DNA of 64,000 nt from DATKJS01 sp964551995 (GTDB taxonomy: Bacteria; Acidobacteriota; Aminicenantia; Aminicenantales; Saccharicenantaceae): the NCBI GenBank assembly GCA_964551995.1, contig CAZKFD010000034.1, positions 1 through 64,000 of the forward strand, given 5' to 3'. Made by a program: the position numbers and the translations under genes. The notes beneath the pieces were generated by a model. It saw nothing but the letters and a program-made list of their open reading frames with translations. It was not told the DNA's origin and did no database searches. This document shows positions 28,410 to 37,215 of this stretch, piece after piece. Position 1 is the first letter of the stretch. Each line of letters begins with the position of its first letter.

Positions 28410-29387
28410 TTATGCTTTCCGGAAATGTTCCCACCCCCGGATCTTCAGGGGCTTTTTGCGGCCCGTGGCGTCGACGGCGATGAGCCGCCGCCCCGCCGTG
28501 ATCCGCCCGATCTCCGTGAGGGCGAACCGCGGCGAGAGGCGGCGGACGCGCGGGACGTTCCGCAGCCTCACGGTGAAGAGGAGCTCGAAGTCCTCCCCCC
28601 CGTCGAGGGCCGCGGCGAGAGGCCTTTTCCGGAAACGCCGCAGGGCCTTCGAAATCGGGATCCTGTTGAGCTCAATCTCGGCTCCCGCGCCGCTCTCCTC
28701 GCAGATGTGGGCCAGGTCGACGGACAGGCCGTCGGAGACGTCGATCATGGCCGCGGCAAGCTTTCCCCGCGCCAGTGCGGCGCCGAGCGCGAGCCGCGGC
28801 GCCGGGTCGAGAAAGGCCTTGAGCAGGCGGCCGGCGTCACTGTCGCTTCCCGGCCGCAGGCCCCGCTCCAGAAGGCGGCGCCCCTCGGCGGCGTCGCCGA
28901 GCGTGCCCGAGACGAAAATCCGGTCGCCCGGCCGGGCTCCGCTTCTCGGGACAAACGAGGGCGCCGCGCCCGTGACGGTCACCGAGATCATGATCCGGCC
29001 GGCCCCGGAGAAGTCGCCGCCGACGAGAGTGACCCCCGCCTCCCCGGCCGCTTCGCGGAAGCCTGCCAGGAACTCCCACAGCCACGCGACGTCCGTTCCG
29101 CCCGGAAGCGCCAGCCCCACCACGGCGTGCAGCGGACGGCCGCCCATGGCCGCGACGTCGCTCAGGTTGACGTTGAGCGATTTCCGCCCGAGCAGCCGCG
29201 GCGGCATGAGCCGGCTGCGGAAATCATAGTCCTCGACCAGCACGTCCGTCGTGAGGAGGAGGCTTCGGGGGCTGCGGACGACGGCCGCGTCGTCGCCGGT
29301 CCCGAGGACCGTTCCGGGGGCCTTTCCCCCGAAGGCCCGCCGGACCCGGGCGATGATCCGCCGCTCGCCGAGATCCCTGACGTTCAC
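28410..29387 (-). CDS. thiL: Thiamine-monophosphate kinase
   Basis: Phosphorylates thiamine monophosphate to the active cofactor. Family motifs are GTGDDAAVV near residue 30, the conserved LLLTTDVLVEDYDF aspartates, SLNVNLSDVAAMGG, LVGGDFSGAG, and ALDGGEDFELLF near the C-terminus. I take a GTG start with GGAGG four bases before it (325 aa), because homology begins at VNVRDLGE. The frame continues upstream into lon with no homology. It ends the minus-strand run of UPF0104, nrdR, hsp20, lon and thiL, 44 bp after lon. Confidence 0.9.
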   Translation of the reverse strand: MNVRDLGERRIIARVRRAFGGKAPGTVLGTGDDAAVVRSPRSLLLTTDVLVEDYDFRSRLMPPRLLGRKSLNVNLSDVAAMGGRPLHAVVGLALPGGTDVAWLWEFLAGFREAAGEAGVTLVGGDFSGAGRIMISVTVTGAAPSFVPRSGARPGDRIFVSGTLGDAAEGRRLLERGLRPGSDSDAGRLLKAFLDPAPRLALGAALARGKLAAAMIDVSDGLSVDLAHICEESGAGAEIELNRIPISKALRRFRKRPLAAALDGGEDFELLFTVRLRNVPRVRRLSPRFALTEIGRITAGRRLIAVDATGRKKPLKIRGWEHFRKA

Positions 29388-29431
29388 GATGCCTCCGCGG
29401 CCGGAGAGAGCCCGCACCGCCGGCCCGGCCG

Positions 29432-31843
29432 CTATTTCCGTTTCCTGGTTTTCTTCTCGAACGGTTTCACGAGGGCGCGGCGGAGGACCTCCTTGACGTC
29501 CTCGACGAATATGAACTTCATGTCGGAGATGACTTTCTTGGGGATCTCGATCAGGTCTTTCTTGTTCGCCGCCGGCATGATCATCGTCTTGACCCCGGCC
29601 CGCCGGGCGGCCAGGACCTTCTCCTTGATGCCGCCCACCGGAAGGACGTTGCCCCGGAGGGTGATCTCGCCCGTCATGGCCACGTCGCAGCGGACCTTGT
29701 TGTTCGTGCAGATGGAGATGAAGGCCGTGGCCATCGTCACGCCCGCCGAAGGGCCGTCCTTCGGGATGGCCCCCTCGGGGATATGGATGTGGAAATCGTT
29801 CTGGTAGAACATCCGGCTGTCGATGCCGAACTCCGCGGCGTGGGCCCGGGCGTAACTCATGGCCGCCTGGGCCGATTCCTTCATCACGTCGCCCAGGGAC
29901 CCGGTCAGGGAGAGGTTCCCCTTGCCCTGCATCTTGGTGGCTTCGACGAAGAGGATCTCGCCCCCCGTCGCCGTCCACGCGACTCCGGTCGCCGTGCCGA
30001 TCTGGTCCTTCTGGAGGAGCTGGTCCTTGAAGATCTTGGGCGGGCCCAGGAAGCTCTCGATCTTCTGGGAGGTGACGAACGTCAGGCCCTTCTTCCCTTC
30101 GGCCACCTTTCGGGCCACCTTCCGGCAGACCGAGGCGATCTCGCGCTCGAGGTTCCGGACGCCGGCCTCCCGGGTGAAGAGCGAGATGATCTTCCGGATA
30201 GCGCCGTCGCTGAACCGGATGAGCTTGTGGCTCAAGGCGTTTTCGCCGATCTGCTTGGGGATCAGGTGGCGGACGGCGATCTGGATCTTCTCCTCTTCCG
30301 TATAGCCCGGAAGCTCCAGGACCTCCATCCGGTCCCGGAAGGCCGGCTGGATGGGGTCGAGGAGATTGGCCGTGGTGATGAACAGGACCTTGGAGAGGTC
30401 GTACGGCACGCCGACGTAATGGTCGCGGAACTGGTTGTTCTGCTCGGGGTCGAGGACCTCGAGGAGGGCCGAGGACGGGTCGCCGCGGAAGTCCGCGCCG
30501 ATTTTGTCCACCTCGTCCATCATGAACACGGGGTTGTTCGAGCCCGCCCGTCGGATGCTCTGGATGATGCGGCCCGGCATGGCCCCGACGTAGGTGCGGC
30601 GGTGGCCCCGGATCTCGGCCTCGTCGTGGACGCCGCCGAGAGAGATGCGTACGAACTTCCGGCCCAGGGCCCGGGCGATCGAGCGGCCGAGCGAGGTCTT
30701 GCCCACGCCCGGCGGCCCGACGAAGCAGAGGATCGGGCCCTTGATCGCCTTGGAGAGCTTGCGGACCCCGAGGTACTCGACGATCCTCTCCTTGATCTTC
30801 TCGAGGCCGTAATGGTCCTCGTCGAGGATCTTCACGGCCTTGCGCAGGTCGAGGTTGTCCACCGTGCTCTTGTCCCAGGGCAGGGAGAACATCCAGTCGA
30901 GATAGGTCCGGACGACGGCCGTTTCCGCCGACTCGGGATGCATCTGGATGAGGCGGCTGATCTGCTTCTCTAGCTCCTCCTTGACCTCGTCGGAGACCTT
31001 GATCTTGCGGAGCTTGTCCTGGTAGGCCTTGATCTCCTCCTGCAGCTCGGTGCCCTCGCCGAGCTCCTTCTGGATGGCCTTCATCTGCTGGCGGAGGAAG
31101 TACTGCTTCTGGAGCTTGTCCATCTCGCCCTTGGCCTCGGTCGAGATCTTGGACTGGACATCGAGGAGCTCGAGCTCGCGCGTCAGGAGCTCGTAGACGC
31201 GCTTGAGCCGCGGCAGGGGCTCGACGATCTCCAGGATGTCCTGGGCCTCCGGGACCTTGAGCTCGAGGTTGCTGGCCGTGAGGTCCGCCAGCCGCCCGGG
31301 CTCCTCGACGTTGGAGGCGATGATGAGGACTTCGGGCGCCACGCTCTTGCCGAGCGAGGTCGCCCGCTCGAGCCCCGAACGGACGTTCCGGATGAGGGCT
31401 TCGCTCTCGATGGTTTTCTCGGCCTTCTCGGGTTCCTGGACGACCGAAACCTCGACGCTCACCAGCGACCCGTCGTCTTCGAACGACGTGACGCGGGCCC
31501 GGACGAGGCCCTGCGCCAGGATCCGGACCCGGCCGTCGGGGAGCTTGAGCATGCGCATGATCAGCGCGACCGTGCCCATATCGTAGACGTCCTCCCGCTT
31601 CGGGTCCTCGATTTCCATGTCCTTCTGGGTCAGGAGCAGGATCATGCGGTTGGTCGACAACGACTGGTCGATGGCGTTCTTCGATTTCTCCCGGCCCACG
31701 AAGAGGGGGGCGATCATGTACGGAAAGATGACGACGTCCCGGAGGAGAAGGACGGGCAGGCGGGACGGGATCTGCAGTTTCTGGTTCTGTTCCTCGAGGA
31801 GCCCGTCGAAGGGCTCGCCGTTCTTATTGTTGATCTGGGCCAT
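29432..31843 (-). CDS. lon: ATP-dependent protease Lon
   Basis: Cytosolic AAA+ protease that removes damaged and regulatory proteins. The N-terminal substrate domain (about 25-240) and a coiled coil lead to Walker A GPPGVGKTSLG (near 385) and Walker B VFMMDEVDKIG. The C-terminal protease domain has the Ser-Lys dyad (GPSAGVTMA and, 43 residues later, KVLAARRAG). The length of 803 aa is classic LonA. It lies 15 bp after hsp20, so chaperone and protease are co-transcribed. Confidence 0.96.
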   Translation of the reverse strand: MAQINNKNGEPFDGLLEEQNQKLQIPSRLPVLLLRDVVIFPYMIAPLFVGREKSKNAIDQSLSTNRMILLLTQKDMEIEDPKREDVYDMGTVALIMRMLKLPDGRVRILAQGLVRARVTSFEDDGSLVSVEVSVVQEPEKAEKTIESEALIRNVRSGLERATSLGKSVAPEVLIIASNVEEPGRLADLTASNLELKVPEAQDILEIVEPLPRLKRVYELLTRELELLDVQSKISTEAKGEMDKLQKQYFLRQQMKAIQKELGEGTELQEEIKAYQDKLRKIKVSDEVKEELEKQISRLIQMHPESAETAVVRTYLDWMFSLPWDKSTVDNLDLRKAVKILDEDHYGLEKIKERIVEYLGVRKLSKAIKGPILCFVGPPGVGKTSLGRSIARALGRKFVRISLGGVHDEAEIRGHRRTYVGAMPGRIIQSIRRAGSNNPVFMMDEVDKIGADFRGDPSSALLEVLDPEQNNQFRDHYVGVPYDLSKVLFITTANLLDPIQPAFRDRMEVLELPGYTEEEKIQIAVRHLIPKQIGENALSHKLIRFSDGAIRKIISLFTREAGVRNLEREIASVCRKVARKVAEGKKGLTFVTSQKIESFLGPPKIFKDQLLQKDQIGTATGVAWTATGGEILFVEATKMQGKGNLSLTGSLGDVMKESAQAAMSYARAHAAEFGIDSRMFYQNDFHIHIPEGAIPKDGPSAGVTMATAFISICTNNKVRCDVAMTGEITLRGNVLPVGGIKEKVLAARRAGVKTMIMPAANKKDLIEIPKKVISDMKFIFVEDVKEVLRRALVKPFEKKTRKRK

Positions 31844-31858
31844 GGGCCATCTCCGCTC

Positions 31859-32302
31859 CTATTCTTCGGGCCGGCGGGACTTGATGTCGACGTCCCTGGT
31901 CGTCTTCGGGGGCTTCTTGAGCACGATGGTCAGGATGCCGTTCTCGAGCGAGGCGTAGGTCTTCTCGGGGTCGATCGCGCTCGGCACGACGACTTCGCGG
32001 CGGAAGGCCCCGAACTCCCGCTCCAGCCGGAGGTAACGCGCCCCCTGATGGCCCGTGAGCTCCTTTTTGAAGCCCCGAACCTCGACGCGGTTCGGGAAGA
32101 GGAGGATCTTGATGTCCTTATCGTCGACGCCGGGGAGCTCCATCTCGACGACGATCTCTCCCCCCTTCTCGTAGATGTCCACGGCCGGGAACGAAAGCTC
32201 GCCGGGGGCCGGCAGGTCTCTCCGGGGCAGCGGCGCTTCGGTCTTGCGGACCTCGGTCTCCGTCCTCCGGCTGCGCGAGACGGGCTTGATGCGGCGGACC
32301 AT
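31859..32302 (-). CDS. Small heat-shock protein Hsp20
   Basis: ATP-independent holdase that keeps unfolding proteins soluble. The alpha-crystallin domain (about 45-140) shows VVEMELPGVDDKDIKI and the closing LENGILTIVLKK strand. The N-terminal arm (about 1-40) is Arg/Pro-rich and short. At 147 aa it is typical. It sits between nrdR (11-bp gap) and lon (15-bp gap) in one transcription unit. Confidence 0.92.
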   Translation of the reverse strand: MVRRIKPVSRSRRTETEVRKTEAPLPRRDLPAPGELSFPAVDIYEKGGEIVVEMELPGVDDKDIKILLFPNRVEVRGFKKELTGHQGARYLRLEREFGAFRREVVVPSAIDPEKTYASLENGILTIVLKKPPKTTRDVDIKSRRPEE

Positions 32303-32313
32303 GGGGCTCCGGC

Positions 32314-32769
32314 CTACTTTTCCTTCATCAGACTCTCGAGCTCCTCGTGGAACTCGGCGACGTCCTTGAACTCCCGGTAGACGGAGGCGAACCGCACGTA
32401 GGCGACCTTGTCCAGGGTTTTGAGCCGGTCCATGACCAGCCGGCCGATCTCGGAGACGCCGATCTCCCGGTCCGGCCTTTCCTGGAGAAGCGACTCGACC
32501 TCCTCCACGATCTCCTCGAGCTGGCTGATCTGGATGGGGCGCTTCTCGCAGGCCTTCATCATCCCGCGGAGGAGCTTCTGGCTGTCGTACGGCTGCCGGG
32601 TGCCGTCCTTCTTAACCACCATGTAGGGGATCTCTTCGATCTTCTCGTAGGTCGTGAAGCGGCGCTTGCAGGAGAGGCACTCGCGGCGCCGCCGGATGGA
32701 CAGGCCCTTCTTGCTCTCCCGGGAGTCGATGACCTTGCTTTCAAGGAACCCGCAGAACGGACATCTCAT
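32314..32769 (-). CDS. nrdR: Ribonucleotide reductase repressor NrdR
   Basis: Zinc-ribbon plus ATP-cone repressor of nrd genes, responding to ATP/dATP. The zinc ribbon uses C3, C6, C31 and C34, and the ATP-cone begins at MVVKKDGTRQPYD. The length of 151 aa matches the family. The ATG is fixed by MRCPFC homology, and the longer frame upstream is part of the UPF0104 gene. Its start overlaps the UPF0104 stop by four bases (ATGA). No nrd gene is present here to show NrdR boxes. Confidence 0.95.
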   Translation of the reverse strand: MRCPFCGFLESKVIDSRESKKGLSIRRRRECLSCKRRFTTYEKIEEIPYMVVKKDGTRQPYDSQKLLRGMMKACEKRPIQISQLEEIVEEVESLLQERPDREIGVSEIGRLVMDRLKTLDKVAYVRFASVYREFKDVAEFHEELESLMKEK

Positions 32770-33791
32770 CTCGCCTCGCTCTCTCCCATCTTCTTGAGCT
32801 GAAAGAGGGAAATGCCCTCGCGACCCAATATAGCATAACCCAGGATGCATGTCACGGCGACCTGGATGGCGTGCATGACCAGGGTCATCCCCACGGCCAG
32901 GTTGGGGTCGACATGAAGGAGAGACGTCATGCCGAGTTTGCTGAAGTAGTCATAGCCCCCGGCCATCCCGGGGGTCGGGATGGAGGCGCCGACCATGGTC
33001 AGGAAGACGAACGGCACGAGCAGGAAATAGGGGACGTGGACGCGGAAAGCGGCCGTCAGAGTCCAGTAATACAGGATGATCGCCAGCCAGACGACGAAGG
33101 ACAGGACGGTGTACATCGCCAGGCCGCTAAGGGAATGGAAAAACTTCAGGCCGTCGATGAATTCGCGGCCGAGCTCGAGCAGGCGGCGGCGCCACCGCTC
33201 GGGGAGCGGTTTCAGGAGGAAGCCGATCGTGCCGAGGGCCTTCTCCTTAAAAAAATAGAGGGCCAGAATGAGGGCCAGGAGCCCCGAGGCGAAGGCCACG
33301 CCGATGATCCCCCAGAATTTCAGGCTCCGCGCCGCCTCCGGGCCGATGTCGAACAGACGGGGCAGGAGGGGCCGAGCGAGGAGGAAGAGCCCAAGGAGAA
33401 AGCACATCGTGAACATGTCGAAAATGCGCTCGACGACGACCGTCCCGATGGCGAAGCCCTTCCGGATGCCCTCCTTGCGGGCCAGGTAGAGCGGCTTGAC
33501 GAGCTCGCCCAGGCGTCCGGGGAAGACGAACGTGACCGTGAAGCCGACGACGTTTGCCGCGACCATGGGAAAGAAGCGGACGTCCTTTTTCTCGGGGACA
33601 AGGAGATAGCGCCAGCGGAGAGCGCGGGTGAAGAAATGGAAAGCGGCAAAGGGGAAGAGGACGAGGAAGAGGGGCAGGTTGACCCCTTTGATGTAGTCCA
33701 GGACCTCCCCCCACCGGGCGCTCCGGGCAAAAAAGTAGACGAGGACGGCCGTCAGGCCGAGGACAATGAGGATCCTGAAGATTTTCGACAT
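32766..33791 (-). CDS. UPF0104 / LPG-synthase-like flippase membrane protein
   Basis: Membrane protein of about eight helices in the family that includes the membrane half of lysylphosphatidylglycerol synthase and YbhN. Marks are GRLGELVKPLYLARKEG after the third helix, VVERIFDMFTM, and the late GMAGGYDYFS motif. Members are thought to move lipids or glycolipids across the inner membrane, but no substrate is known here. The length of 341 aa is typical. It is the first gene of the run with nrdR, hsp20, lon and thiL. Confidence 0.8.
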   Translation of the reverse strand: MSKIFRILIVLGLTAVLVYFFARSARWGEVLDYIKGVNLPLFLVLFPFAAFHFFTRALRWRYLLVPEKKDVRFFPMVAANVVGFTVTFVFPGRLGELVKPLYLARKEGIRKGFAIGTVVVERIFDMFTMCFLLGLFLLARPLLPRLFDIGPEAARSLKFWGIIGVAFASGLLALILALYFFKEKALGTIGFLLKPLPERWRRRLLELGREFIDGLKFFHSLSGLAMYTVLSFVVWLAIILYYWTLTAAFRVHVPYFLLVPFVFLTMVGASIPTPGMAGGYDYFSKLGMTSLLHVDPNLAVGMTLVMHAIQVAVTCILGYAILGREGISLFQLKKMGESEAR

Positions 33792-33943
33792 CGTCGGTTG
33801 GCGGCCATCTTACCATGAACAGGGGCGGCGGCTCAACCAGCCTCGGAGGATGTGGATGAAGGCCGGCACAGGGCGGCCCTGGCTGGCTGCGGTCGTGACC
33901 GCTTCCCGGGGAGCCGACGGCCCGCGACAGTTTATTTTGGCTC

Positions 33944-33972
33944 TTGAATTCTGGCCAGGATTTCTTTAATAT
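33944..33972 (+). promoter_or_regulatory. Promoter of tRNA-Gln
   Basis: TTGAAT (33944-33949) and TAATAT (33967-33972) are separated by exactly 17 bases. The predicted start lies about six bases before the mature tRNA. Confidence 0.55.
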
Positions 33973-33984
33973 AGGGGGGCCTGC

Positions 33985-34058
33985 TGGGAAGTCGTCCAAC
34001 GGCAGGACTCATGACTCTGGATCATGCAATCAAGGTTCGAATCCTTGCTTCCCAGCCA
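33985..34058 (+). tRNA. tRNA-Gln (anticodon CTG)
   Basis: A perfect 7-bp acceptor stem (TGGGAAG/CTTCCCA), D stem GTCC/GGAC, anticodon stem CATGA/TCATG around the loop CTCTGGA, and T arm CAAGG-TTCGAAT-CCTTG. The anticodon CTG reads CAG. Discriminator G and CCA (34056-34058) are encoded. The AT-richer island begins directly after its 3' end, the usual place for integrase attachment. Confidence 0.95.
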
Positions 34059-34111
34059 TCTGATTCCCCATATTTTCCTCTGGTAACTAGGCGATTTCGT
34101 TCGCTTTCCTT

Positions 34112-34370
34112 TTAGGCACCATTACGCCGGAATAGGCGGGATTAGGCAACTTCTGTTACGTATTTGTTACGCGGCGGAGAGGGCCGTCCCGTTCCGTCAA
34201 TACTAGGACTCTGCCCGTTTATAATTCTGGTATGGCTCGGACAGGCGACAAATGGACTAGGAAAAGCCTCTATGACTCGGCAACTTCCAGGGGAAAATCG
34301 CGTTTTCCCCAAATGATCGACGTCTTCCTCTTAAGCACCGTTAAGCGAAGTTAGGCACGTTTAAGCACAA
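34112..34370. repeat. Four 10-bp tandem repeats plus two outlying copies downstream of tRNA-Gln
   Basis: TTAAGCACCG, TTAAGCGAAG, TTAGGCACGT and TTAAGCACAA follow one another at exactly 10-bp steps from 34331, giving the consensus TTA(A/G)GCAC. Single copies TTAGGCACC and TTAGGCAAC lie at 34112 and 34142. One helical turn of spacing next to a tRNA is what arm-type sites of a tyrosine recombinase or its excisionase look like. No integrase gene remains. The rest of the 34059-34560 gap shows no gene. Confidence 0.5.
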
Positions 34371-34560
34371 TTTGTGATACGGCCGTGACATGCGCGATCA
34401 GGCGTAGCGTACTTAATCATACGCGGCCTCTTGCTAATGCAAAGCGGTGTATGCTACCCTATTTTTTAAGCTTGTCAGCAGGCTCAAGAGGTCGAAAAGG
34501 ACGAGCCTCACACGCCCACGGCCAGGTGCTAATAATGACGTTCTCTAAAGAGGAGTGACT

Positions 34561-34866
34561 ATGGGGCATGCCACCACGGGCCAGATGATCGCTCCGACCT
34601 TAGTCATTTTCGTCGCCCTCGGCGTATTGCTAGCGTGGATCGGTGGCAAAGATAGGATGAGGCAGACCATCAAAGATGTTCTTGCAGTAGTCGGAATCTA
34701 TGCCTTTGTGGTTTGGTTTCTCAAGACCTACAGCGACCGTTGGGCTCTAGCGTTGGGGGCCGTGTGGTGGATCATCATCTGCACAATCAGCCTCTGCGCA
34801 ATCATTATGGCCATCATGCGGAGGGTTAAGAGAGTTGCGAAGGAGGAAAGGCACATAAAGGACTAA
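34561..34866 (+). CDS. Small two- to three-helix membrane protein, unknown
   Basis: 101 aa with hydrophobic segments at about 10-28, 37-55 and 63-85 and a basic C-terminal tail. I start at the ATG five bases after AGGAG. An in-frame GTG six bases earlier overlaps the ribosome site. The base composition is clearly more AT-rich than the chromosome around it, and it lies in the island after tRNA-Gln. No family is recognised. It sits 46 bp before the next orphan gene on the same strand and may work with it. Confidence 0.55.
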   Translation: MGHATTGQMIAPTLVIFVALGVLLAWIGGKDRMRQTIKDVLAVVGIYAFVVWFLKTYSDRWALALGAVWWIIICTISLCAIIMAIMRRVKRVAKEERHIKD

Positions 34867-34912
34867 CATGTCGATCCAAAGGCCGAGTTTCTCATATGCC
34901 TAAGGAGCATCG

Positions 34913-35695
34913 ATGAGCTGGCAAGAAAAGTTCTGGAGACGCCAAGAGAGGATAAAGAGATATCGCCAAGCGTTCGTAGTTATAGTGATGCTAATTGTCG
35001 CCTATGCAGTTATTAAGGCCCTAAACGGAAAGGAAGAATTCGCCGGAGTAATCGTTGCATTGCTCATCGGCATAGCGGGCTTAATGCAAGATTCAATTAA
35101 GCCGCTATTTTATCGCCCCGCGCTCCGAACATGTTACCAATTAGGAGTTCCCTATGGGCATAAAGTAGCGTCCAGAAACGAGGTTGGGGCCTTCCTTTGC
35201 GACAACTATTATTTCCGAATCAAAATTGAGAACACGGGCAATGAGACCCTGCAAGATGTCGAAATTGTCGCCGAAGAATGCTATAGAGAGGTTTCACTTG
35301 AAAAATATGAGAAGGTGGAGGATTTTCTCCCCTTAAATCTGTCATGGGCGCACAAGCCTTCCATCTGTACACTCCCGTTTATCCGGGACGGATTCTATTG
35401 GTTCTGCTCGTTTGGGTACATTCAAAAGTCCGAGCAGGCGGAGCTTGATAAATACGGCAGGTTCTTTAATGGCTCCAATTTTCGCGTCGTGTGTACTCTC
35501 GATACAATACCAAAACCCTATTCAGGCGAACACGTCCTTGTCCCCGGTGATTATGTAATTTTCCTAGTGGTAACTGCAAAGAATATGAAGCCTGAGCGAA
35601 GGCACGTTAAGCTACACTTTGAGGATTATTGGGACGATGATCGGGATGCTATGTTCAGAATAGACCAATTGAGCATCAACGAATTCGAAGACTAA
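34913..35695 (+). CDS. Membrane-anchored orphan protein, unknown
   Basis: 260 aa. A basic start (about 1-18) is followed by two hydrophobic helices (about 20-38 and 44-62) and a soluble beta-rich domain of about 190 residues, in which the FRIKIENTGNETLQDVEIV stretch looks like an Ig-like or beta-sandwich fold. TAAGGAG precedes the ATG. AT-rich codon use marks it as acquired. No known family. Beside the small membrane protein it may be an island cargo pair, but no function can be inferred. Confidence 0.6.
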   Translation: MSWQEKFWRRQERIKRYRQAFVVIVMLIVAYAVIKALNGKEEFAGVIVALLIGIAGLMQDSIKPLFYRPALRTCYQLGVPYGHKVASRNEVGAFLCDNYYFRIKIENTGNETLQDVEIVAEECYREVSLEKYEKVEDFLPLNLSWAHKPSICTLPFIRDGFYWFCSFGYIQKSEQAELDKYGRFFNGSNFRVVCTLDTIPKPYSGEHVLVPGDYVIFLVVTAKNMKPERRHVKLHFEDYWDDDRDAMFRIDQLSINEFED

Positions 35696-35746
35696 CATTA
35701 GAGCGCGTCGAGGAAACGAAGTCAGTCCCATAGAACAGGATTCATA

Positions 35747-35957
35747 ATGCCTTGCAACAGTAACGAACACCTGCTTGGAGCAAATAAAAAGTTCACCGCG
35801 CAACAGGCCTCGTCGATAATAATCGATGCTCGGGATATATTCGAGCATTACCTCAAAGCGACGAGCTTATCCTTTGAGCGGGCACAACGTGTTCGGGAAG
35901 GAATATTTCTATATCCCGAGGACACAATCCAAGCTGATTGTGGGGCATTCGCTGGAG
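35747..35957 (+). pseudogene. 5' fragment of an orphan gene cut by the IS3 element
   Basis: An AGGA-preceded ATG opens about 70 codons with natural-looking protein sequence (KKFTAQQASSIIIDARDIFEHY). The frame then runs into the left end of the insertion sequence, and everything after residue 70 is element DNA. The fragment has no recognisable domain. Joining it to the sequence after the element with four bases removed restores one open frame to 37698, so the fragments may be one gene of about 230 codons. Confidence 0.4.
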
Positions 35958-35987
35958 TGACCCGCACCCCGTTTCTCGCCCATTCTG

Positions 35988-36851
35988 TCAGCAACTTTTT
36001 GAATAAGCAAGTCCATTTTTTATCGCCTCGAGACCTAGGTCAGGAGGCCCCTTTTGAGGCTCGAGTTGAGCTGCATATTCCTCCGGAGTCGCATTGCCAA
36101 GAGCGCTGTGGGGCCGTTCTTCGTTGTAATCCCGTCGCCAAGCTTCAACCTTGGCCCTGGCATCATCCAAGCTCAGGAACCAGTGCTCATTGAGGCATTC
36201 CTGCCGGAACCGGCCGTTGAAGGACTCGATATAAGCGTTGTCCGTCGGCTTCCCCGGTCGGGAAAAGTCCAAAGTGACGTGATTCCAGTAAGCCCAAAGA
36301 TCGACGTCCTTCGAGACGAATTCCGGGCCATTATCAACCCGGATCGTCCGCGGTCGCCCGTGATCCTTCATGACCCGCTCCAAGACCTCGACTACCTCGC
36401 CGCCCCGGATCCTCTGGCCCACATGAATGGCCAGGCTTTCACGGGTATGATTGTCCACTATCGTTAAAAGCCGGATCCTCCGGCCATCGAAAAGCTCATC
36501 CGACATGAAATCCATGCTCCAACACTCGTTCTTTTCCGCGGCCAGAGGCCGTAGCTCTCGCTTCAGGCAGGCCTTGCGCCGCCTGGGGGACCCCTTCCTC
36601 ATGACCAATCCTTCCTCCCGATACAGGCGGTAAACCCGCTTGTGATTCACGTGCCATCCTTCCCGCTCGATCAGGATATGAAGCCGTCGATATCCATACC
36701 CGATTCGCGACATCGCCAGATCCCTCAGACGCAGGCGAAGCGCCGTCTGCGGATCCGCCACACTCTGGTGGCGGATCGTCGACCTTGCGAGGTCTAAAGC
36801 CGTGCGAGCCCGCCGCTCGGAGACCTGGTAGGATGTTCTCGTCACAAACAC
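35988..36851 (-). CDS. IS3-family transposase OrfB (DDE integrase)
   Basis: Catalytic transposase with the retroviral-integrase-like DDE triad: Asp in WSMDFMSD, Asp in RVDNGPEF, and Glu in NAYIESFNGRFRQE, with the FSRPGKPTDN motif typical of the IS407 group. It is probably made as an OrfAB fusion by -1 frameshifting at A AAA AAG (plus-strand 36881-36887). In the shifted frame the sequence continues VLRPAEKRDLVFVTRTSY into this one. The stop codon lies within the terminal inverted repeat. All catalytic residues are intact, so the element may be active. Confidence 0.9.
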   Translation of the reverse strand: MFVTRTSYQVSERRARTALDLARSTIRHQSVADPQTALRLRLRDLAMSRIGYGYRRLHILIEREGWHVNHKRVYRLYREEGLVMRKGSPRRRKACLKRELRPLAAEKNECWSMDFMSDELFDGRRIRLLTIVDNHTRESLAIHVGQRIRGGEVVEVLERVMKDHGRPRTIRVDNGPEFVSKDVDLWAYWNHVTLDFSRPGKPTDNAYIESFNGRFRQECLNEHWFLSLDDARAKVEAWRRDYNEERPHSALGNATPEEYAAQLEPQKGPPDLGLEAIKNGLAYSKSC

Positions 36852-36874
36852 TAGGTCTCGCTTCTCGGCGGGCC

Positions 36875-37138
36875 TTAGAACTTTTTTGATAAGGCATCCT
36901 GGAGCATCTGCTTATCGAGCGTTAAGTCGGCCACCAACCGCTTCAACCGCCGGTTCTCATCCTCGAGCTGCCTCAGCCGGCGGAGCTCCGAAACGCCCAT
37001 CCCCGCGTACTTCTTCTTCCATCGATAGAACGTGACCTCCGAGATCTCCATCTTCCGGATGATCTCCGCAATGGGCGTCCCGCTCTCCGCTTGCCTCAAA
37101 GCAAAAACGATCTGAGCCTCCGTGAACTTCTTCTTCAT
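36875..37138 (-). CDS. IS3-family OrfA (helix-turn-helix DNA-binding protein)
   Basis: 87 aa. The N-terminal helix-turn-helix (KFTEAQIVFALRQAESG to SEVTFYRWKKKYAGM) binds the element ends, and a leucine-zipper-like C-terminus (LRQLEDENRRLKRLVADL) allows multimerisation with OrfB. Near its end lies the slippery heptamer AAAAAAG, two codons before the stop, as expected for programmed -1 frameshifting in this family. Confidence 0.9.
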   Translation of the reverse strand: MKKKFTEAQIVFALRQAESGTPIAEIIRKMEISEVTFYRWKKKYAGMGVSELRRLRQLEDENRRLKRLVADLTLDKQMLQDALSKKF

Positions 37139-37215
37139 CCCGAACTCCTTTCCGAATGCCCGATTTTATCAAAAAAGTTGCATCCGGAATGGACCAAAAT
37201 CCGGGGTTCAGGTCA

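Larger units (their letters stand above)
35958..37215 (-). mobile_element. IS3-family insertion sequence (IS407-like group)
   Basis: A 1258-bp element with two overlapping transposase frames on the minus strand. The ends align as imperfect inverted repeats of about 50 bp: TGACCCGCACCCCG at 35958 and, on the other strand, TGACCTGAACCCCGG from 37215, both leading to GCAACTTTTT. The TGA tips suit the family. The flanking four bases (GGAG and GGGT) do not match, so no clear target duplication remains. Confidence 0.8.

Noticed and set aside
28015..29229. Open frame of about 400 codons on the plus strand
   Set aside because: It spans the dapF end, the repeat and the thiL antisense. The product is Arg/Ser/Pro-rich without family features.
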